A DNA stretch of 64,000 nt, taken from assembly GCA_002551355.1 (NCBI GenBank), contig NTHE01000024.1:47252-111251 (forward strand), read 5' to 3'. Positions 1-9,297 of the stretch are shown here, one piece after another. Under the pieces are notes generated by a model. That model worked only from the letters and a program-made list of their open reading frames with translations. It did not search any database and was not told where the DNA came from. The stretch is from Streptomyces sp. man185 (GTDB lineage Bacteria; Actinomycetota; Actinomycetes; Streptomycetales; Streptomycetaceae). The stretch's first letter is position 1. Every line of letters begins with the position of its first letter. Both the position numbers and the translations under genes were made by a program.

Positions 1-1080
1 CCCGGGGTGCTGAGCGAGCAGATCGACCCCAAGCGGTACGCGCTGATCGAGATCCCCGGGCGCGAGCCCATCGCGGTCGGCGAGCGCCCCGAGGGCAGCG
101 TCCTGCGCGCCACCGAGACCGGGGAGCAGGGCGAGAAGGTCACCGTCGAGGAGTCCCGCTCGGCCGTCACCCGCGAGGTCGGGCGCACGCTCCTGATCAT
201 CGGTGCGGTGGCGCTGCTGGCGATCGTCTCGGCCGTGCTCCTCGCCGTACGCCAGGCCAACCGGCTGGCCTCCCCCCTCACCGACCTCGCCGAGACCGCC
301 GAACGCCTCGGCTCCGGGGACCCCCGCCCGCGCCACAAGAGGTACGGGGTGCCCGAGCTGGACCGGGTCGCCGACGTCCTGGACTCCTCGGCCGAGCGGA
401 TCGCCCGGATGCTGACCGCCGAACGCCGCCTCGCCGCCGACGCCTCGCACCAGCTCCGTACGCCGCTCACCGCGCTCTCCATGCGGATCGAGGAAATCTC
501 CGTCACCGACGACCCCGAGACGGTCAAGGAGGAGGCGAACATCGCCCTCACCCAGGTCGAGCGCCTCACCGACGTCGTCGAGCGGCTCCTGACGAACTCC
601 CGCGACCCGCGCACCGGCTCCGCCGTCGTCTTCGACCTCGACGAGATCGTCAAACAGCAGATCGAGGAGTGGCGCCCGGCCTACCGCAGTGCCGGCCGCG
701 CGCTGGTCTGCTCCGGAAAGCACGGGCTGCGTGCCGTCGGCACCCCGGGAGCGGTCGCCCAGGTCCTGGCGGCGCTGATCGAGAACTCCCTCATGCACGG
801 CGGTGGCACGGTCGCCCTGCGCACCCGGGTCACCGGCAACCAGGTGGTCGTCGAAGTCACCGACGAGGGTCCCGGCGTCCCCGCCGAACTGGGGGCGCGG
901 ATCTTCGAGCGGACCATCAGCGGCCGCAACTCCACCGGCATCGGCCTGGCCGTCGCCCGCGACCTCGCGGAGGCGGACGGCGGTCGCCTGGAGCTGCTCC
1001 AGCAGCACCCGGCGGTCTTCGCGCTCTTCCTCAGCCGGGTCCCGGTCGACCGCAGGACCCCTGAGCGCCCGGTGCGCTGA
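1..1080 (+). CDS. sensor histidine kinase, 5'-truncated by the window edge
   Basis: C-terminal part of a membrane-bound two-component sensor kinase. The frame is open to base 1, so the true start lies outside the window; the first internal start is GTG at 7. Numbering from that GTG, a hydrophobic segment lies at about residues 61-82, followed by a HAMP linker and a HisKA helix with the phospho-acceptor His at 148 (ASHQLRTPL). The HATPase domain follows, with N box (ALIENSLMHG), G1 (DEGPGV) and G2 (STGIGLAVA). The sensor part upstream of the membrane segment is mostly missing, so the signal cannot be inferred. A response regulator is probably just upstream, outside the window. The gene converges on the GtrA-like gene with only about 30 bp between them. 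Confidence 0.93.
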   Translation, partial: PGVLSEQIDPKRYALIEIPGREPIAVGERPEGSVLRATETGEQGEKVTVEESRSAVTREVGRTLLIIGAVALLAIVSAVLLAVRQANRLASPLTDLAETAERLGSGDPRPRHKRYGVPELDRVADVLDSSAERIARMLTAERRLAADASHQLRTPLTALSMRIEEISVTDDPETVKEEANIALTQVERLTDVVERLLTNSRDPRTGSAVVFDLDEIVKQQIEEWRPAYRSAGRALVCSGKHGLRAVGTPGAVAQVLAALIENSLMHGGGTVALRTRVTGNQVVVEVTDEGPGVPAELGARIFERTISGRNSTGIGLAVARDLAEADGGRLELLQQHPAVFALFLSRVPVDRRTPERPVR

Positions 1081-1112
1081 GCACGGAGCTGAGCACGGAG
1101 AGGACGAGGCCC

Positions 1113-1646
1113 TCAGTTCCGTACGGGATCGGGCTCTACGGTCTCCGTCGACCGCCGCTGTTCCAGAAACCGCTCCGCAGGGCGTGCGGCCTCCTCGGCG
1201 GGAGGGGGCTCGGCGGGGAGAGCCTTGAAGACCCACGTCCGGTAGGACCAGAAGCGGAAGAGGGTCGCGATCCCGATGCCCAGGATCTTGAAGACGTTGC
1301 TCTGGACCGGGCTGTTCCATTCGAAGCCGTACGTCGCCAGGTACAGGACACCGTTCTCGATCACCGCGCCCGCCGCGCTGAACAGCAGGAAGAGGGTCAG
1401 CTCGCGGGTCCGGCCGGTCTTGTCGCGGTCCCGGTAGGTCCAGTAGCGGAAGCCCACGTAGTTGCAGAGGATGGCGACGAAGGTCGCCAGCACGCTCGCC
1501 CGGACGACCTGGAGGTCGGTGGTGTGCCGGAGCAGGTTGAAGACTGCGATGTTGACCAGCAGTCCCACCGCACCGACCGCGCCGAACTTGGCGACCTCCC
1601 GGCCCAGCAGATCAAGCCGGGCCCGCAGTGCGCCCCGTTCGCTCAT
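1113..1646 (-). CDS. GtrA family membrane protein
   Basis: A 177-residue protein with a GtrA-type core. The four hydrophobic helices start after a short N-terminal stretch (KFGAVGAVGLLVNIAVF), followed by the conserved FRYWTYRD and FRFWSYRTWVF motifs. GtrA-like proteins are thought to move or present lipid-linked sugars for cell-surface polysaccharide modification; the substrate here is unknown. The C-terminal 30 residues are Pro/Glu/Arg-rich and cytosolic-looking. It is transcribed divergently from purK. A GtrA-like gene beside purK/purE is a recurrent actinobacterial arrangement, which supports the call. Confidence 0.88.
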   Translation of the reverse strand: MSERGALRARLDLLGREVAKFGAVGAVGLLVNIAVFNLLRHTTDLQVVRASVLATFVAILCNYVGFRYWTYRDRDKTGRTRELTLFLLFSAAGAVIENGVLYLATYGFEWNSPVQSNVFKILGIGIATLFRFWSYRTWVFKALPAEPPPAEEAARPAERFLEQRRSTETVEPDPVRN

Positions 1647-1811
1647 GGTGATCGCTCAGTCCGTCCGTTCGATGGCGTCGACGCAACCACGTCAACTCCG
1701 CCATGCTAACCAGCCCACCCGTGTGACGCCCGTGAGTCCGCGGGGGCGGTGGCCATCCGGCCATCCGTACGGCCGTCCGGGAACCACCGGCGTGGCGGAT
1801 ACCCTGGAGCC

Positions 1812-2963
1812 GTGACGTTCCCGGTAGTCGGCATGGTCGGCGGCGGTCAGCTCGCCCGCATGACCCACGAGGCGGGTATCCCCCTCGGCCTGAAATTCAA
1901 GCTGCTCAGTGACACTCCCCAGGACTCGGCGGCCCAGGTGGTGAGCGAGGTCGTCATCGGCGACTATCGCGACCTGGACACGCTGCGCGCCTTCGCGCAG
2001 GGCTGCGACGTGATCACCTTCGATCACGAGCATGTCCCGACCGAGCATCTGCGGGCCCTGGAAGCGGACGGCATCCCCGTGCGCCCCGGCCCCGATGCCC
2101 TGGTGCACGCCCAGGACAAGGGGGTGATGCGCGCCAGGCTCACGGAGATCGGCGCCCCCTGCCCCCGCAACCGCATCGTGAGCGACCCGGCGGACGCCGC
2201 CGCGTTCGCCGAGGAGGTCGGGGGCTTCCCCGTCATCCTCAAGACCGTGCGCGGCGGGTACGACGGCAAGGGCGTGTGGGTGGTCCGCTCGGAGGCGGAC
2301 GCCGCCGACCCGTTCCGCGCCGGGGTCCCGGTCCTCGCGGAGGAGAAGGTCGACTTCGTACGGGAGCTGGCGGCCAACATCGTCCGCTCGCCGCACGGCC
2401 AGGCCGTCGCCTACCCGGTCGTCGAGTCCGTCCAGGTCGACGGCGTCTGCGACACGGTGATCGCCCCCGCCCCCGAGCTGGACGAGGCGCTGGCCGGCGA
2501 GGCTCAGCAGCTCGCGCTGCGCATCGCCGCCGAGCTGGACGTCGTCGGACACCTCGCGGTCGAGCTGTTCGAGACGCGTGGACCCGACGGGAAGCCCGGC
2601 ATCCTGGTCAACGAGCTGGCGATGCGCCCGCACAACTCCGGCCACTGGACCCAGGACGGCGCGATCACCTCGCAGTTCGCCAACCACGTACGGGCGGTCC
2701 TCGACCTCCCGCTCGGCGACCCGCGCCCGCGAGCCCCCTGGACGGTCATGTGCAACGTCCTGGGCGGCGACTACCCGGACATGTACCAGGCGTACCTGCA
2801 CTGCATGGCCCGCGACCCGCAGCTCAAGATCCACATGTACGGCAAGGACGTGAAGCCCGGCCGCAAGGTCGGACACGTCAACACCTACGGCGACGATCTG
2901 GCGGACGTGCGGGAGCGCGCCCGGCACGCGGCCGACTACCTGCGAGGAACGATCACCGAATGA
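1812..2963 (+). CDS. purK: N5-carboxyaminoimidazole ribonucleotide synthase
   Basis: ATP-grasp enzyme of de novo purine synthesis. It converts AIR, ATP and bicarbonate to N5-CAIR. The N terminus has the nucleotide-binding start [12 protein letters not shown]. The ATP-grasp core includes the [14 protein letters not shown] loop and the [13 protein letters not shown] segment typical of PurK. GTG at 1812 is chosen because it puts this motif at the usual distance from the N terminus; the open frame runs further upstream without family similarity. About 383 residues, normal length. The stop overlaps the purE start (ATGA), implying translational coupling. Confidence 0.96.
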   Translation: MTFPVVGMVGGGQLARMTHEAGIPLGLKFKLLSDTPQDSAAQVVSEVVIGDYRDLDTLRAFAQGCDVITFDHEHVPTEHLRALEADGIPVRPGPDALVHAQDKGVMRARLTEIGAPCPRNRIVSDPADAAAFAEEVGGFPVILKTVRGGYDGKGVWVVRSEADAADPFRAGVPVLAEEKVDFVRELAANIVRSPHGQAVAYPVVESVQVDGVCDTVIAPAPELDEALAGEAQQLALRIAAELDVVGHLAVELFETRGPDGKPGILVNELAMRPHNSGHWTQDGAITSQFANHVRAVLDLPLGDPRPRAPWTVMCNVLGGDYPDMYQAYLHCMARDPQLKIHMYGKDVKPGRKVGHVNTYGDDLADVRERARHAADYLRGTITE

Positions 2964-3499
2964 CTTCCCCCTCCGCCCCGGCGCCCGTGATCGGCATCGT
3001 GATGGGCTCGGACTCCGACTGGCCCGTCATGGAGGCCGCCGCCAAGGCGCTGGACGAGTTCGAGATCCCGTACGAGGTCGACGTCGTCTCCGCCCACCGT
3101 ATGCCGCGCGAGATGATCGCGTACGGCGAGGAGGCCGCGGGCCGTGGCCTGAAGGCGATCATCGCGGGCGCGGGCGGGGCGGCCCACCTGCCCGGGATGC
3201 TGGCCTCGGTCACCCCGCTGCCGGTCATCGGCGTGCCGGTGCCGCTGAAGTACCTCGACGGCATGGACAGCCTGCTCTCCATCGTCCAGATGCCCGCCGG
3301 GGTGCCCGTCGCCACGGTCTCCGTCGGCGGAGCGCGCAACGCGGGCCTGCTCGCCGCCCGCATTCTGGCCACGCAGGATCCCGCGCTCCAGGACCGGATG
3401 CGGGAGTTCCAGCAGGAGCTGAACGACCAGGCCACGGAGAAGGGCAAACGCCTGCGCTCCAAGGTCCAGGGCTCCGACTCCTTCGGCTTCGGAAAGTAG
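2960..3499 (+). CDS. purE: N5-carboxyaminoimidazole ribonucleotide mutase
   Basis: Class I PurE, which rearranges N5-CAIR to CAIR and so uses the product of the overlapping purK. The 179-residue protein has the signature [13 protein letters not shown], the active-site SAHRMP segment and the [12 protein letters not shown] loop. Start ATG 2960 overlaps the purK stop by four bases. The C-terminal tail is Lys/Arg-rich, as is common in actinobacterial PurE. The dipeptidase gene follows 10 bp downstream and may be cotranscribed. Confidence 0.97.
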   Translation: MTSPSAPAPVIGIVMGSDSDWPVMEAAAKALDEFEIPYEVDVVSAHRMPREMIAYGEEAAGRGLKAIIAGAGGAAHLPGMLASVTPLPVIGVPVPLKYLDGMDSLLSIVQMPAGVPVATVSVGGARNAGLLAARILATQDPALQDRMREFQQELNDQATEKGKRLRSKVQGSDSFGFGK

Positions 3500-3509
3500 G
3501 GACCGGCAG

Positions 3510-4706
3510 ATGGACTACGTGCAGCGCGCCCGCGAGCTCCTCGCCGCCCACCCCGTCGTCGACGGCCACAACGACCTTCCCTGGGCCCTGCGTGAACAGG
3601 TCGGCTACGACCTCGACGCCCGGGACATCGCCGCCGACCAGCGCGGCCTGCTCCATACCGACCTGAACCGGCTGCGGGCCGGCGGGGTCGGCGGCCAGTT
3701 CTGGTCCGTGTACGTCCGCACCGACCTGACCGGCGACGCGGCCGTCAGCGCCACCCTGGAGCAGATCGACGTCGTCGGCGAGCTGATCGCCCGCTACCCG
3801 ACGCACCTGCGCCGTGCGCTCACCGCCGACGACCTGGAGAAGGCCCGCGCCGAGGGCCGGATCGCCTCCCTGATGGGCGCCGAGGGCGGCCACTCCATCA
3901 ACAACTCGCTGGGCACCCTGCGCGCCCTGTACGACCTGGGCGTCCGCTACATGACGCTCACCCACAACGACAACATCGACTGGGCCGACAGCGCCACGGA
4001 CCTGCCGCGCCTCGGCGGCCTCTCCGCCTTCGGCCACGAGGTCGTCCGCGAGATGAACCGCGTCGGCATGCTGGTCGACCTCAGTCACGTCGCCGACGGC
4101 GTCATGCGCGACGCCATCGCCACCAGCACCGCGCCGGTGATCTTCTCGCACTCCTCGTCCCGCGCCGTCTGCGACCACCCGCGCAACATCCCCGACGACG
4201 TGCTCGCGGCCCTCCCGGCCAACGGCGGCGTCGCGATGGCGACCTTCGTCCCGAAGTTCGTGCTGCCCGAGGCCGTCGCCTGGACCCTGGCCGCCGACCG
4301 CAACATGCGCGAGCACGGCCTGCACCACCTCGACACCACCCCGGTCGCGATGCGCATCCACGAGGACTTCGAGGCGGCCCACCCGCGCCCCGAGGCCACC
4401 GCTTCGACCATTGCGGACCACCTCGACCACATGCGCGCGGTCGCGGGCGTCGACCACATCGGCATCGGCGGCGACTACGACGGCACGGCGTTCACCCCGC
4501 GCGGCCTGGAGGACGTCTCCGGCTACCCGAACCTGATCGCCGAGCTCCTGCGGCGTCACTGGTCCGAGGGCGACCTCGCCAAGCTGACCTGGCAGAACTC
4601 CGTACGGGTGCTGCGCGACGCGGAAGCCGTCGCCCGCGACGAGCAGAGCACGCGCGGCCCGTCCCACGCGACGATCGCCGAGCTGGACGGGCAGCGGCTG
4701 CGCTGA
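3510..4706 (+). CDS. M19 family membrane-dipeptidase-type metallopeptidase
   Basis: A 398-residue member of the renal-dipeptidase (M19) family, amidohydrolase-like zinc enzymes that cleave dipeptides, often with D-residues. Metal-binding signatures are visible: VVDGHNDLP near the N terminus, GAEGGHS, the LTHNDN loop, [15 protein letters not shown] and [10 protein letters not shown]. No signal peptide is seen, so the enzyme is probably cytosolic despite the family name. It begins 10 bp after purE, with a purine-rich GGGACCGGCAG leader. The substrate is not deducible; peptidoglycan or amino-acid salvage is plausible. Confidence 0.93.
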   Translation: MDYVQRARELLAAHPVVDGHNDLPWALREQVGYDLDARDIAADQRGLLHTDLNRLRAGGVGGQFWSVYVRTDLTGDAAVSATLEQIDVVGELIARYPTHLRRALTADDLEKARAEGRIASLMGAEGGHSINNSLGTLRALYDLGVRYMTLTHNDNIDWADSATDLPRLGGLSAFGHEVVREMNRVGMLVDLSHVADGVMRDAIATSTAPVIFSHSSSRAVCDHPRNIPDDVLAALPANGGVAMATFVPKFVLPEAVAWTLAADRNMREHGLHHLDTTPVAMRIHEDFEAAHPRPEATASTIADHLDHMRAVAGVDHIGIGGDYDGTAFTPRGLEDVSGYPNLIAELLRRHWSEGDLAKLTWQNSVRVLRDAEAVARDEQSTRGPSHATIAELDGQRLR

Positions 4707-4818
4707 CACGCCCCAGCCCTCTGACGACACGGAAGATTCGGGCAATCATCCCCATATCCGGTGCAACCTCGTGTTAGGGATAGCGGGCAGGAATCCCCTC
4801 AACAGGAGGTACGCAACG

Positions 4819-5145
4819 ATGCGCACGAATCTTCTCCGCGTCACGACCGCGCTCGGTGCCGCGGCCGTGCTGGCCGTCTGCGGCGCGGGCGTGGCCAACG
4901 CCGACGGTGTGGGCAACGCGGGCATCGGGAACAAGGGCGTCGGCAACGCGGGCATCGCGAACATGGGCGTGGGCAACGCGGGCGGCTTCAACGGTGGCTT
5001 CGGCAACGCCGGCCTCGGCAACTGGGGCTGGGGCAACGCCGGTATCGGCAACACGGGCCTCGGCAGCCACGGCCTCGGCAACTCGGGCCTCGGCAGCTCC
5101 GGCATCGGCAACACCGGCGTGGGCAGCTCCGGCATCGGCAACTGA
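4819..5145 (+). CDS. small secreted Gly/Asn pentapeptide-repeat protein
   Basis: A 108-residue protein. A strong Shine-Dalgarno AGGAGG (4804-4809) fixes the ATG at 4819. Residues 1-28 form a Sec signal peptide ending VANA. Residues 30-108 are sixteen units of a five-residue repeat, roughly G-[VIL]-G-N-x, with variants such as GLGSS and GWGNA. This NxGxG periodicity resembles the Pentapeptide_2/MPTR repeats of mycobacterial PPE proteins, but here it stands alone without a PPE domain. There is a single Cys, inside the signal peptide. No enzyme domain is present; a secreted surface or structural role is a guess. The gene is followed by a convergent hairpin. Confidence 0.85.
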   Translation: MRTNLLRVTTALGAAAVLAVCGAGVANADGVGNAGIGNKGVGNAGIANMGVGNAGGFNGGFGNAGLGNWGWGNAGIGNTGLGSHGLGNSGLGSSGIGNTGVGSSGIGN

Positions 5146-5185
5146 ACCGCCTCGCGCGCCCGGCCGACACCGGGCAGGCACCCCC

Positions 5186-5218
5186 GGGCCGGCCGCCCGC
5201 TCCACCAGCGGCCGGCCC
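5186..5218. terminator. bidirectional hairpin terminator between convergent genes
   Basis: A perfect 11-bp inverted repeat (GGGCCGGCCGC and GCGGCCGGCCC) with an 11-nt loop. It lies between the repeat-protein gene and the convergent hydrolase gene. There is no U-tract, as usual in Streptomyces. Confidence 0.7.
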
Positions 5219-5256
5219 GAGTGCGTGGGGCCGGGGTGGTCGACGCCGTAGCGCCC

Positions 5257-6444
5257 TCAGGGGCTGTCCGCCGTCCCCGCGAACGGTCCCCCCGGACCGA
5301 AGGCGAACGCCCCGAAGCGCTCGCCCATGCGGCGGTGGGCGGCGGCGTCCGGGTGCAGCCGGTCGGGCAGCGGCAGTTCGGCGTGATCGGCCTCGCCATA
5401 GAGGGTCAGGCCGTCCAGGTGGAAGAGATACGGGTCCGACGCCGCCCGCTCCGCCACGATCCGGGCCAGCTCCTCCCGCACCACCCGCAGCGTCAGCCTC
5501 CCGCGGGCCGCGTCGGCGGGGTCGCCCAGGGCCGTGAACCCGACCTGCCCGTCGGAGACGTCCGGGGCGGCGGGCCCGGGGGTGTCCTCCTGCACGGGGC
5601 AGAGGATGGGCGAGACGACGAGCAGCGGCGCGGTGGGGTGCCCGTCGCGGACGGTGTCGAGGAACCCGTGCACGGCCGGTCCGAAGTCGCTCAGCCCCAT
5701 CGCATCGCGGTTGACGAGGTTGATGCCGATCTTGACGCTGATCAGGTCGGCGGGGGTGTCCCGCAGGGCGCACGCGGTGAACGGGTCGAGGAGCGCGCTG
5801 CCCGCCAGCGAGACGTTGACCAGCTCCACGCCCCCCACCGCGGCGGCCACGGCGGGCCAGGCCGTGGCGGAGCTGTCGGCCGCCGAGCCCTGACTGATGG
5901 AGCTGCCGTGGTGCAGCCAGACCCGCCGCCCGCCCGGCTCCAGGGCCGCCACGGGCGCGTCGGTGCGCAGCGCGATCAGCTCGGTGGTCTCGGTGTACGG
6001 CAGCCAGATCTCGACGTCCTTGGCCTCGCCGGGCAGCCCGGCGAAGCGGACGGACCCGACGCTGCCGGGGAACAGCTCGCGTGACCCGTCGGACAGGTCG
6101 ACCATCAGCACGTTGCCGCCGCTCGCCGTGGCCCGGCCGGCCGGCTTCCCGTCGACGTGCAGGTCGTACGCGCCGTCGGGGCGGGACGGGACGCCCCGGT
6201 GGGCCATCACCGTGCGCAGGACGTCCAGCTCCACGGCGGTGGCCCGGGTGCGGAAGACCACACGGACGCCCGAGGGCTGCGACTCGGCCTGGGTCACCTG
6301 CTCGTCGCCGCCGGACCGGGCGCGGGCCGGGGCGGGCAGCCGGTGGGGGAGGAGGCCGCCGCGCTCGGTGCGCTCCAGTTCCAGCGCGCCGCGCAGGAGG
6401 TCGTCGGTGAGGGGGGTGGTGATCCAGCCGCGCGAGTGGTCCAT
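5257..6444 (-). CDS. SGNH/GDSL-type esterase family hydrolase
   Basis: About 395 residues. The C-terminal half carries the SGNH pattern: a GSSIS block after LHHG (Ser nucleophile, replacing GDS), the NLVN-type Asn block in the middle, and DRLHPD supplying Asp and His near the C terminus. The N-terminal half (about residues 40-175) is a beta-rich carbohydrate-esterase-like accessory domain containing LHVDGKPAG. ATG 6444 begins MDHSRGW; upstream sequence in the same frame is Arg-rich and unlike the family. No signal peptide is apparent. It could be a carbohydrate esterase or lipase; the substrate is unknown. Confidence 0.85.
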   Translation of the reverse strand: MDHSRGWITTPLTDDLLRGALELERTERGGLLPHRLPAPARARSGGDEQVTQAESQPSGVRVVFRTRATAVELDVLRTVMAHRGVPSRPDGAYDLHVDGKPAGRATASGGNVLMVDLSDGSRELFPGSVGSVRFAGLPGEAKDVEIWLPYTETTELIALRTDAPVAALEPGGRRVWLHHGSSISQGSAADSSATAWPAVAAAVGGVELVNVSLAGSALLDPFTACALRDTPADLISVKIGINLVNRDAMGLSDFGPAVHGFLDTVRDGHPTAPLLVVSPILCPVQEDTPGPAAPDVSDGQVGFTALGDPADAARGRLTLRVVREELARIVAERAASDPYLFHLDGLTLYGEADHAELPLPDRLHPDAAAHRRMGERFGAFAFGPGGPFAGTADSP

Positions 6445-6505
6445 GGACTCAGCCTGTCCACGGGACGCGGGGCGAAGCGGGACGACGGCAGTCTGACGAC
6501 AGACC

Positions 6506-7849
6506 CTAGGCCTTCGGGCGGCCCATCGCCCGGTAGGTCCAGCCGGCCTCGCGCCAGACCGCGCTGTCCAGGGCGTTGCGCCCGTCCAGGATGATCCGGC
6601 GGGAGACGGCCTCACCCAGCTCGGCCGGGTCCAGCTCGCGGAACTCGCGCCACTCCGTCAGGTGCAGCACCACATCCGCGCCGCGCACCGCCTCCAGCGC
6701 GGAGTCGGCGTAACCGAGGGTCGGGAACAGCCGTCGGGCGTTGTCCATCCCCTTCGGGTCGAACACGGTCACCTGGCCGCCCTGGAGGTGGATCTGCCCG
6801 GCGACGTTGAGCGCGGGGGAGTCGCGTACGTCGTCGGAGTCGGGCTTGAACGCGGCGCCGAGCACTGCCACCCGCTTGCCGAGGAAGGAGTCGCCGCCCA
6901 CGGCCTCGCGGGCCAGCTCGACCATGTGGCCGCGGCGGCGCATGTTGATGGAGTCGACCTCGCGGAGGAAGGTGAGGGCCTGGTCCGCGCCCAGCTCGCC
7001 GGCGCGGGCCATGAAGGCGCGGATGTCCTTGGGCAGGCAGCCGCCGCCGAAGCCGATCCCGGCCCGCAGGAACTTCTTCCCGATGCGCTCGTCGTGCCCG
7101 ATGGCCTCCGCGAGCTTCACGACGTCCCCGTCGGCGGCCTCGCAGACCTCGGCCATCGCGTTGATGAAGGAGATCTTGGTGGCGAGGAAGGAGTTGGCGG
7201 AGGTCTTCACCAGCTCGGCGGTCGGGAAGTCGGTCACGACGAACGGCGAGCCCTCGGCCACCGGCACGGCGTACACCTCGCGCAGCAGCTTCTCGGCGTT
7301 CTCGCTGGTGACGCCGACGACGATCCGGTCGGGGTGCAGGGTGTCCTTGACGGCGAAGCCCTCGCGGAGGAACTCCGGGTTCCAGGCCAGCTCGGCGTCC
7401 GCCCCCGCCGGAGCCAGCTCGGCGAGCCGGTCCGCGAGCCGGGCGGCGGAGCCCACGGGGACGGTCGACTTGCCGACGACCAGGGCGGGCCGGGTCAGAT
7501 GGGGGGCCAGCGACTCGAAGGCGCTGTCCACATAGCTCATGTCACAGGCGTACTCGCCGTGCTTCTGCGGAGTGTTCACACAGACGAAGTGGACGTCGCC
7601 GAACTCCGCGATCTCCTCCCAGGAGGTGGTGAAGCGCAGCCGCCCGGTGGACCCTTCGATGCCCGCTACATGCCGCTGAAGCATCTCCTCGAGCCCCGGC
7701 TCGTACATCGGCACGCGCCCGCTGGACAACAGCTCGATCTTCTCCGGCACCACGTCCAGCCCCAGGACCTCGAAGCCCAGCTCGGCCATGGCCGCGGCAT
7801 GGGTGGCGCCGAGGTAGCCGGTGCCGATCACAGTGATCCTGAGGGCCAT
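6506..7849 (-). CDS. ugd: UDP-glucose 6-dehydrogenase family
   Basis: A 447-residue UDP-glucose/GDP-mannose dehydrogenase. The N terminus has the NAD-binding GTGYLG motif; the centre carries the catalytic Cys in FGGGCLPKD; the C-terminal UDP-binding domain includes AFKPDSDDVRDSP. It oxidises UDP-glucose to UDP-glucuronate for exopolysaccharide or cell-wall sugars. ATG 7849 is preceded by AGGAG at good spacing. The gene is divergent from the acyl-CoA dehydrogenase. UDP-glucose is favoured over GDP-mannose by the overall match to the Ugd type, but specificity was not tested. Confidence 0.93.
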   Translation of the reverse strand: MALRITVIGTGYLGATHAAAMAELGFEVLGLDVVPEKIELLSSGRVPMYEPGLEEMLQRHVAGIEGSTGRLRFTTSWEEIAEFGDVHFVCVNTPQKHGEYACDMSYVDSAFESLAPHLTRPALVVGKSTVPVGSAARLADRLAELAPAGADAELAWNPEFLREGFAVKDTLHPDRIVVGVTSENAEKLLREVYAVPVAEGSPFVVTDFPTAELVKTSANSFLATKISFINAMAEVCEAADGDVVKLAEAIGHDERIGKKFLRAGIGFGGGCLPKDIRAFMARAGELGADQALTFLREVDSINMRRRGHMVELAREAVGGDSFLGKRVAVLGAAFKPDSDDVRDSPALNVAGQIHLQGGQVTVFDPKGMDNARRLFPTLGYADSALEAVRGADVVLHLTEWREFRELDPAELGEAVSRRIILDGRNALDSAVWREAGWTYRAMGRPKA

Positions 7850-8019
7850 GGAGTGCTCCTGGGAGGTACGGACGAACGTGCGGACCGAGCATAGTCGGGG
7901 ACCCGGAGGCCGACATTCACCGCTCCATCTGCCTGGTATGGCCGCTATGTTCCACCCCTGTCGGCAAGCTCACGTGCGCCGCACGTATGCCGCCGGGCGT
8001 GCGGCGCACTAAAATTGGG

Positions 8020-8036
8020 TTACTTAACGGTAGTTA
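8020..8036. promoter_or_regulatory. imperfect dyad upstream of acyl-CoA dehydrogenase
   Basis: Within an AT-rich patch just ahead of the ribosome-binding site is a 17-bp sequence with matching ends (TTACT, 7 nt, AGTTA; TNACT-N7-AGTNA symmetry). Its position suits a repressor operator, such as a TetR-type fatty-acid regulator. The regulator itself is not in the window. Confidence 0.35.
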
Positions 8037-8056
8037 GCATCTGGGGAGTGAGCGTC

Positions 8057-9214
8057 TTGGCGGGTTCGACCGATTTCGACCTGTACCGTCCGGCCGAGGA
8101 GCACGACATGCTCCGGGAGACCATCCGTGCGCTCGCCGAGACGAAGATCGCCCCCTTCGCCGCCGCGGTCGACGAGGAGGCCCGCTTCCCGCAGGAGGCG
8201 CTGGACGCCCTGGTCGCCTCGGACCTGCACGCCGTCCACGTCCCGGAGGAGTACGGCGGGGCCGGCGCCGACGCGCTCGCCACGGTCATCGTGATCGAGG
8301 AGGTGGCCCGCGCCTGCGCCTCCTCCTCGCTCATTCCGGCCGTCAACAAGCTCGGCTCGCTCCCGGTGATCCTCTCCGGCTCCGAGGAGCTGAAGCGCAA
8401 GTACCTGGGCCCGCTCGCCAAGGGCGACGCGATGTTCTCGTACGCGCTCTCCGAGCCGGACGCCGGTTCCGACGCGGCAGGCATGAAGACGAAGGCCGTG
8501 CGCGACGGCGACTTCTGGGTCCTCAACGGCGTGAAGCGCTGGATCACCAACGCCGGCGTCTCCGATTTCTACACGGTCATGGCCGTCACCGACCCGACCA
8601 AGCGCTCCAAGGGCATCTCGGCGTTCGTCGTCGAGAAGTCCGACGAGGGCGTCTCCTTCGGCGCCCCGGAGAAGAAGCTCGGCATCAAGGGTTCCCCGAC
8701 CCGCGAGGTCTACCTCGACAACGTCCGCATCCCCGCGGACCGCATGATCGGCGAGGAGGGCACGGGCTTCGCCACCGCGATGAAGACCCTGGACCACACC
8801 CGCATCACGATCGCGGCCCAGGCCCTCGGCATCGCCCAGGGCGCGCTGGACTACGCCAAGGGGTACGTCCAGGAGCGCAAGCAGTTCGGCAAGCCGATCG
8901 CGGACTTCCAGGGCATCCAGTTCATGCTCGCCGACATGGCGATGAAGCTGGAGGCCGCGCGTCAGCTGACGTACGCGGCGGCGGCCAAGTCGGAGCGCGG
9001 CGACGCGGACCTCACCTTCCAGGGCGCGGCGGCCAAGTGCTTCGCCTCCGACGTCGCCATGGAGGTCACCACGGACGCGGTCCAGCTGCTCGGCGGCTAC
9101 GGCTACACGCGGGACTACCCGGTCGAGCGCATGATGCGCGACGCCAAGATCACCCAGATCTACGAAGGCACGAACCAGGTCCAGCGCATCGTGATGGCGC
9201 GCAACCTGCCGTAG
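8057..9214 (+). CDS. acyl-CoA dehydrogenase (FadE25-type)
   Basis: Flavin enzyme of fatty-acid beta-oxidation that introduces a 2,3-double bond in acyl-CoA. About 385 residues. N-terminal alpha domain; middle domain with FSYALSEPDAGSDA and WITNAGVSD (FAD/substrate loops); C-terminal domain with the family signature QLLGGYGYTRDYPVERMMRDAKI and the catalytic Glu in IYEGTNQVQR. TTG 8057 is chosen because GGGGAG (8043-8048) lies 8 nt upstream; GTG 8048 is the alternative but overlaps that ribosome-binding site. It is monocistronic, ending at a strong hairpin terminator. The FadE25 assignment rests on similarity and on neighbouring purE/purK. Confidence 0.93.
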   Translation: MAGSTDFDLYRPAEEHDMLRETIRALAETKIAPFAAAVDEEARFPQEALDALVASDLHAVHVPEEYGGAGADALATVIVIEEVARACASSSLIPAVNKLGSLPVILSGSEELKRKYLGPLAKGDAMFSYALSEPDAGSDAAGMKTKAVRDGDFWVLNGVKRWITNAGVSDFYTVMAVTDPTKRSKGISAFVVEKSDEGVSFGAPEKKLGIKGSPTREVYLDNVRIPADRMIGEEGTGFATAMKTLDHTRITIAAQALGIAQGALDYAKGYVQERKQFGKPIADFQGIQFMLADMAMKLEAARQLTYAAAAKSERGDADLTFQGAAAKCFASDVAMEVTTDAVQLLGGYGYTRDYPVERMMRDAKITQIYEGTNQVQRIVMARNLP

Positions 9215-9260
9215 CGCCCTCCTGCGCGGTGGGTCGGAGACGGCTCCTCACGCATCGATG

Positions 9261-9297
9261 CGACAAAGCCCCCGGAGTCACTCCGGGGGCTTTGTCG
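9261..9297. terminator. strong hairpin terminator after acyl-CoA dehydrogenase
   Basis: A perfect 17-bp stem (CGACAAAGCCCCCGGAG and its complement) with a TCA loop. The right arm ends TTTGTCGTTG. It marks the end of the left core block. Confidence 0.9.

Noticed and set aside
1692..2927. Antisense ORF over purK
   Set aside because: purK is unambiguous and the antisense translation has no family similarity.
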